Shown here piece by piece: positions 4,525 through 5,697 of a DNA stretch of 5,697 nucleotides. This DNA is from Deltaproteobacteria bacterium (GTDB lineage: Bacteria; Myxococcota_A; UBA9160), in NCBI GenBank assembly GCA_003520425.1, contig DOUU01000043.1, positions 1-5,697 on the forward strand, written 5' to 3'. The position numbers and the translations under genes were made by a program. The notes below the pieces were generated by a model, which was given only the letters and a program-made list of their open reading frames with translations, was not told the origin of the DNA and searched no databases. The stretch's first letter is position 1; each line of letters opens with the position of its first letter.

Positions 4525-5159
4525 CACTCTCCCCGCAGAGCCCCGCGAGGGTCGGGCCAGCGACGACCCGCGACCTGCGGATCTGCTTTGTCGGGGATTC
4601 TTTTGTGCAAGGAACGGGCGATCCCGAATGTCTCGGCTGGGCTGGGCGTGTGTGTGCCCGGGCCGCCCGGTCGCAGGGCGGCGTCACCTACTACAACCTC
4701 GGGGTGCGCCGGGATACGAGCGCGGACATCCATCGCCGCTGGCGTGAGGAGGTGGTGCGTCGGCTTCCTCCCGGTGTGGATGGCCGCGTCGTTCTCTCCT
4801 TCGGGACGAACGATACGACCCCGCAAGGCGGCGGCGCGCGGGTCGCGCTCGAGGAATCCCTCGGCTACGCCCGGGCGATTCTCGAGGAAGCAAAAGCTTG
4901 GCGTCCGCTCTTTGTGGGACCGCCCTACCTGAGCGAGCCGGAGCAGGCGCTGCGCCTGCGCTCCCTCTCGCACGGCCTTCGCGTCCTTTGCAAAGAGCTC
5001 GGCGTTCCCTTCATCGAGGTGTTCGAGGCCCTCGCCCGCTCGGCCCCCTGGTGTGCGGACCTCGCGGCCCACGATGGCATGCACCCCCGCGCGGAGGGCT
5101 ACGAGGTGCTGGCAAGGCTCGTTTCGACCTCGCCCGCCTGGCGGGCGTGGATCGGGTAG
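4521..5159 (+). CDS. SGNH/GDSL-type hydrolase
   Basis: A 212-residue esterase/lipase-like hydrolase of the SGNH superfamily. All four signature blocks are present: nucleophile Ser27 in 'CFVGDSFVQGTGD' (block I), Gly61 in 'YNLGVRRDTS' (block II), Asn97 in 'SFGTNDT' (block III), and Asp185/His188 in 'HDGMHP' (block V). No signal peptide or membrane segment is seen, so a cytoplasmic enzyme such as an acyl-ester or thioester hydrolase is likely. The substrate cannot be read. ATG 4521 is chosen because it overlaps the isomerase stop as ATGA and precedes block I by a normal distance; the same frame is open upstream to 4227 but that part is the isomerase gene in another frame. The ribosome site is weak (CAGG), suggesting coupling to the upstream gene. 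Confidence 0.93.
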   Translation: MTLSPQSPARVGPATTRDLRICFVGDSFVQGTGDPECLGWAGRVCARAARSQGGVTYYNLGVRRDTSADIHRRWREEVVRRLPPGVDGRVVLSFGTNDTTPQGGGARVALEESLGYARAILEEAKAWRPLFVGPPYLSEPEQALRLRSLSHGLRVLCKELGVPFIEVFEALARSAPWCADLAAHDGMHPRAEGYEVLARLVSTSPAWRAWIG

Positions 5160-5164
5160 TCGTC

Positions 5165-5697
5165 ATGTGGACGAAGCTCCAAGAGGTCCCGACTTTCGCG
5201 CCGTTCCGTCCGCGCGCACCGTGGTTCGGGCCGGACCTCCAGACCGTCCGCAACGCCATCCGCCACCGGGCCCAGGGCCTCGGGTGCTACACCACGGAGC
5301 GACTCACGTTCGAAATGAGCGATGGCAGCGGAGATCGGCTGGTGGGGCTCCTGCAGGATCCAGGGCCCGGCTCGCGCGCGCGCCCGCTCGTGGCGCTGAT
5401 CCACGGGCTCGCCGGCAGTAGCGAGAGCGCCTACATGGAGACAAGCGCCAGCCACTGGCTTTCGCGGGGGCATCGCGTGCTGCGGCTGGATCTGCGGGGG
5501 GCCGGTGCGTCGCGGCCGCTGTGTCGGCTCCAGTACCATGCCGGCCGCACCGCCGACCTGCGCGATGTGCTGCGTGGGCTCCCCGAGCAGGCTAAAGCCG
5601 CAGGCGTTGTGCTCGTCGGCTACTCGCTCGGCGGAAACCTTCTTCTCAAGTGGCTGGCCGAGCACGGGTCCGGGTTTCCGGTGCGCGCAGCGGCTGC
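5165..5697 (+). CDS. YheT-type alpha/beta hydrolase, 3' truncated by window edge
   Basis: The first 177 residues of a serine hydrolase of the YheT/COG0429 (ABHD1/3-like) group; the frame is open to the window end. Family features are clear: N-terminal 'PWFGPDLQTVRNAIRHR' (19-35), oxyanion-hole strand 'ALIHGLAGSSESAYM' (77-91), 'HRVLRLDLRGAGASRP' (103-118), 'YHAGRTADLRDVL' (124-136), and the nucleophile elbow with Ser154 in 'VGYSLGGNLLLKWLAEHG' (151-168). The catalytic Asp and His should lie beyond base 5697. Members act as esterases or phospholipase-like enzymes; the physiological substrate is usually unknown. ATG 5165 lies five bases after the SGNH stop with no strong ribosome site of its own, so it appears to be the third gene of the isomerase operon. 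Confidence 0.93.
   Translation, partial: MWTKLQEVPTFAPFRPRAPWFGPDLQTVRNAIRHRAQGLGCYTTERLTFEMSDGSGDRLVGLLQDPGPGSRARPLVALIHGLAGSSESAYMETSASHWLSRGHRVLRLDLRGAGASRPLCRLQYHAGRTADLRDVLRGLPEQAKAAGVVLVGYSLGGNLLLKWLAEHGSGFPVRAAA

Noticed and set aside
3805..4527. Minus-strand open frame of 240 codons opposite the isomerase gene
   Set aside because: It is the mirror of a well-conserved crotonase gene; no independent family pattern was seen.
1..5697. CRISPR array, insertion sequence, tRNA or rRNA, defence system
   Set aside because: No regularly spaced repeats, terminal repeats, transposase motifs, cloverleaf-like sequences or known defence domains were recognised on either strand.

Overview
The window is a GC-rich bacterial chromosome segment (mostly G or C at third codon positions) with seven protein genes, two of them cut by the window edges. 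The gene types (an ECF sigma/anti-sigma pair, a sigma-54-type promoter, acyl-CoA and lipid hydrolase genes) suit a Gram-negative bacterium of the Myxococcota/Deltaproteobacteria kind. This placement is inferred from style and family membership; no marker gene is present to prove it.

Region 1 (1-1412, + strand) is a tightly overlapping regulatory operon. It holds the C-terminal part of an ECF sigma factor (region 2 remnant plus a complete region 4), then a membrane-anchored zinc-finger anti-sigma factor that starts inside the sigma stop codon (GTGA), then a small exported protein of unknown function whose start lies inside the anti-sigma gene. Region 2 (1413-1647) is a convergent intergenic stretch with nested inverted repeats and a strong GC-rich hairpin that probably ends the sigma operon.

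Region 3 (1648-2679, - strand) encodes a lipoprotein of the metallo-beta-lactamase fold that closely resembles N-acyl-phosphatidylethanolamine phospholipase D (NAPE-PLD). Region 4 (2680-3022) is a divergent intergenic region without a gene. It carries a near-perfect sigma-54 (-24/-12) promoter at 2943-2958 pointing right, preceded by several dyad-symmetric elements at distances typical for enhancer-binding-protein sites.

Region 5 (3023-3637, + strand) encodes a 204-residue protein that reads as two tandem ACT-like domains and is the apparent target of that promoter. Region 6 (3638-3729) holds a -10-like element and a hairpin that would bury the ribosome binding site of the next gene. Region 7 (3730-5697, + strand) is a three-gene operon: an ECI2-type enoyl-CoA isomerase/hydratase, an SGNH (GDSL) hydrolase overlapping it by ATGA, and a YheT-type alpha/beta hydrolase starting 5 bases later and leaving the window unfinished.

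Together the right half looks like a lipid or acyl-ester handling neighbourhood (NAPE-PLD-like lipoprotein, enoyl-CoA isomerase, two hydrolases) next to a small ACT-domain protein that may be under sigma-54 control. This functional link is inference from adjacency.
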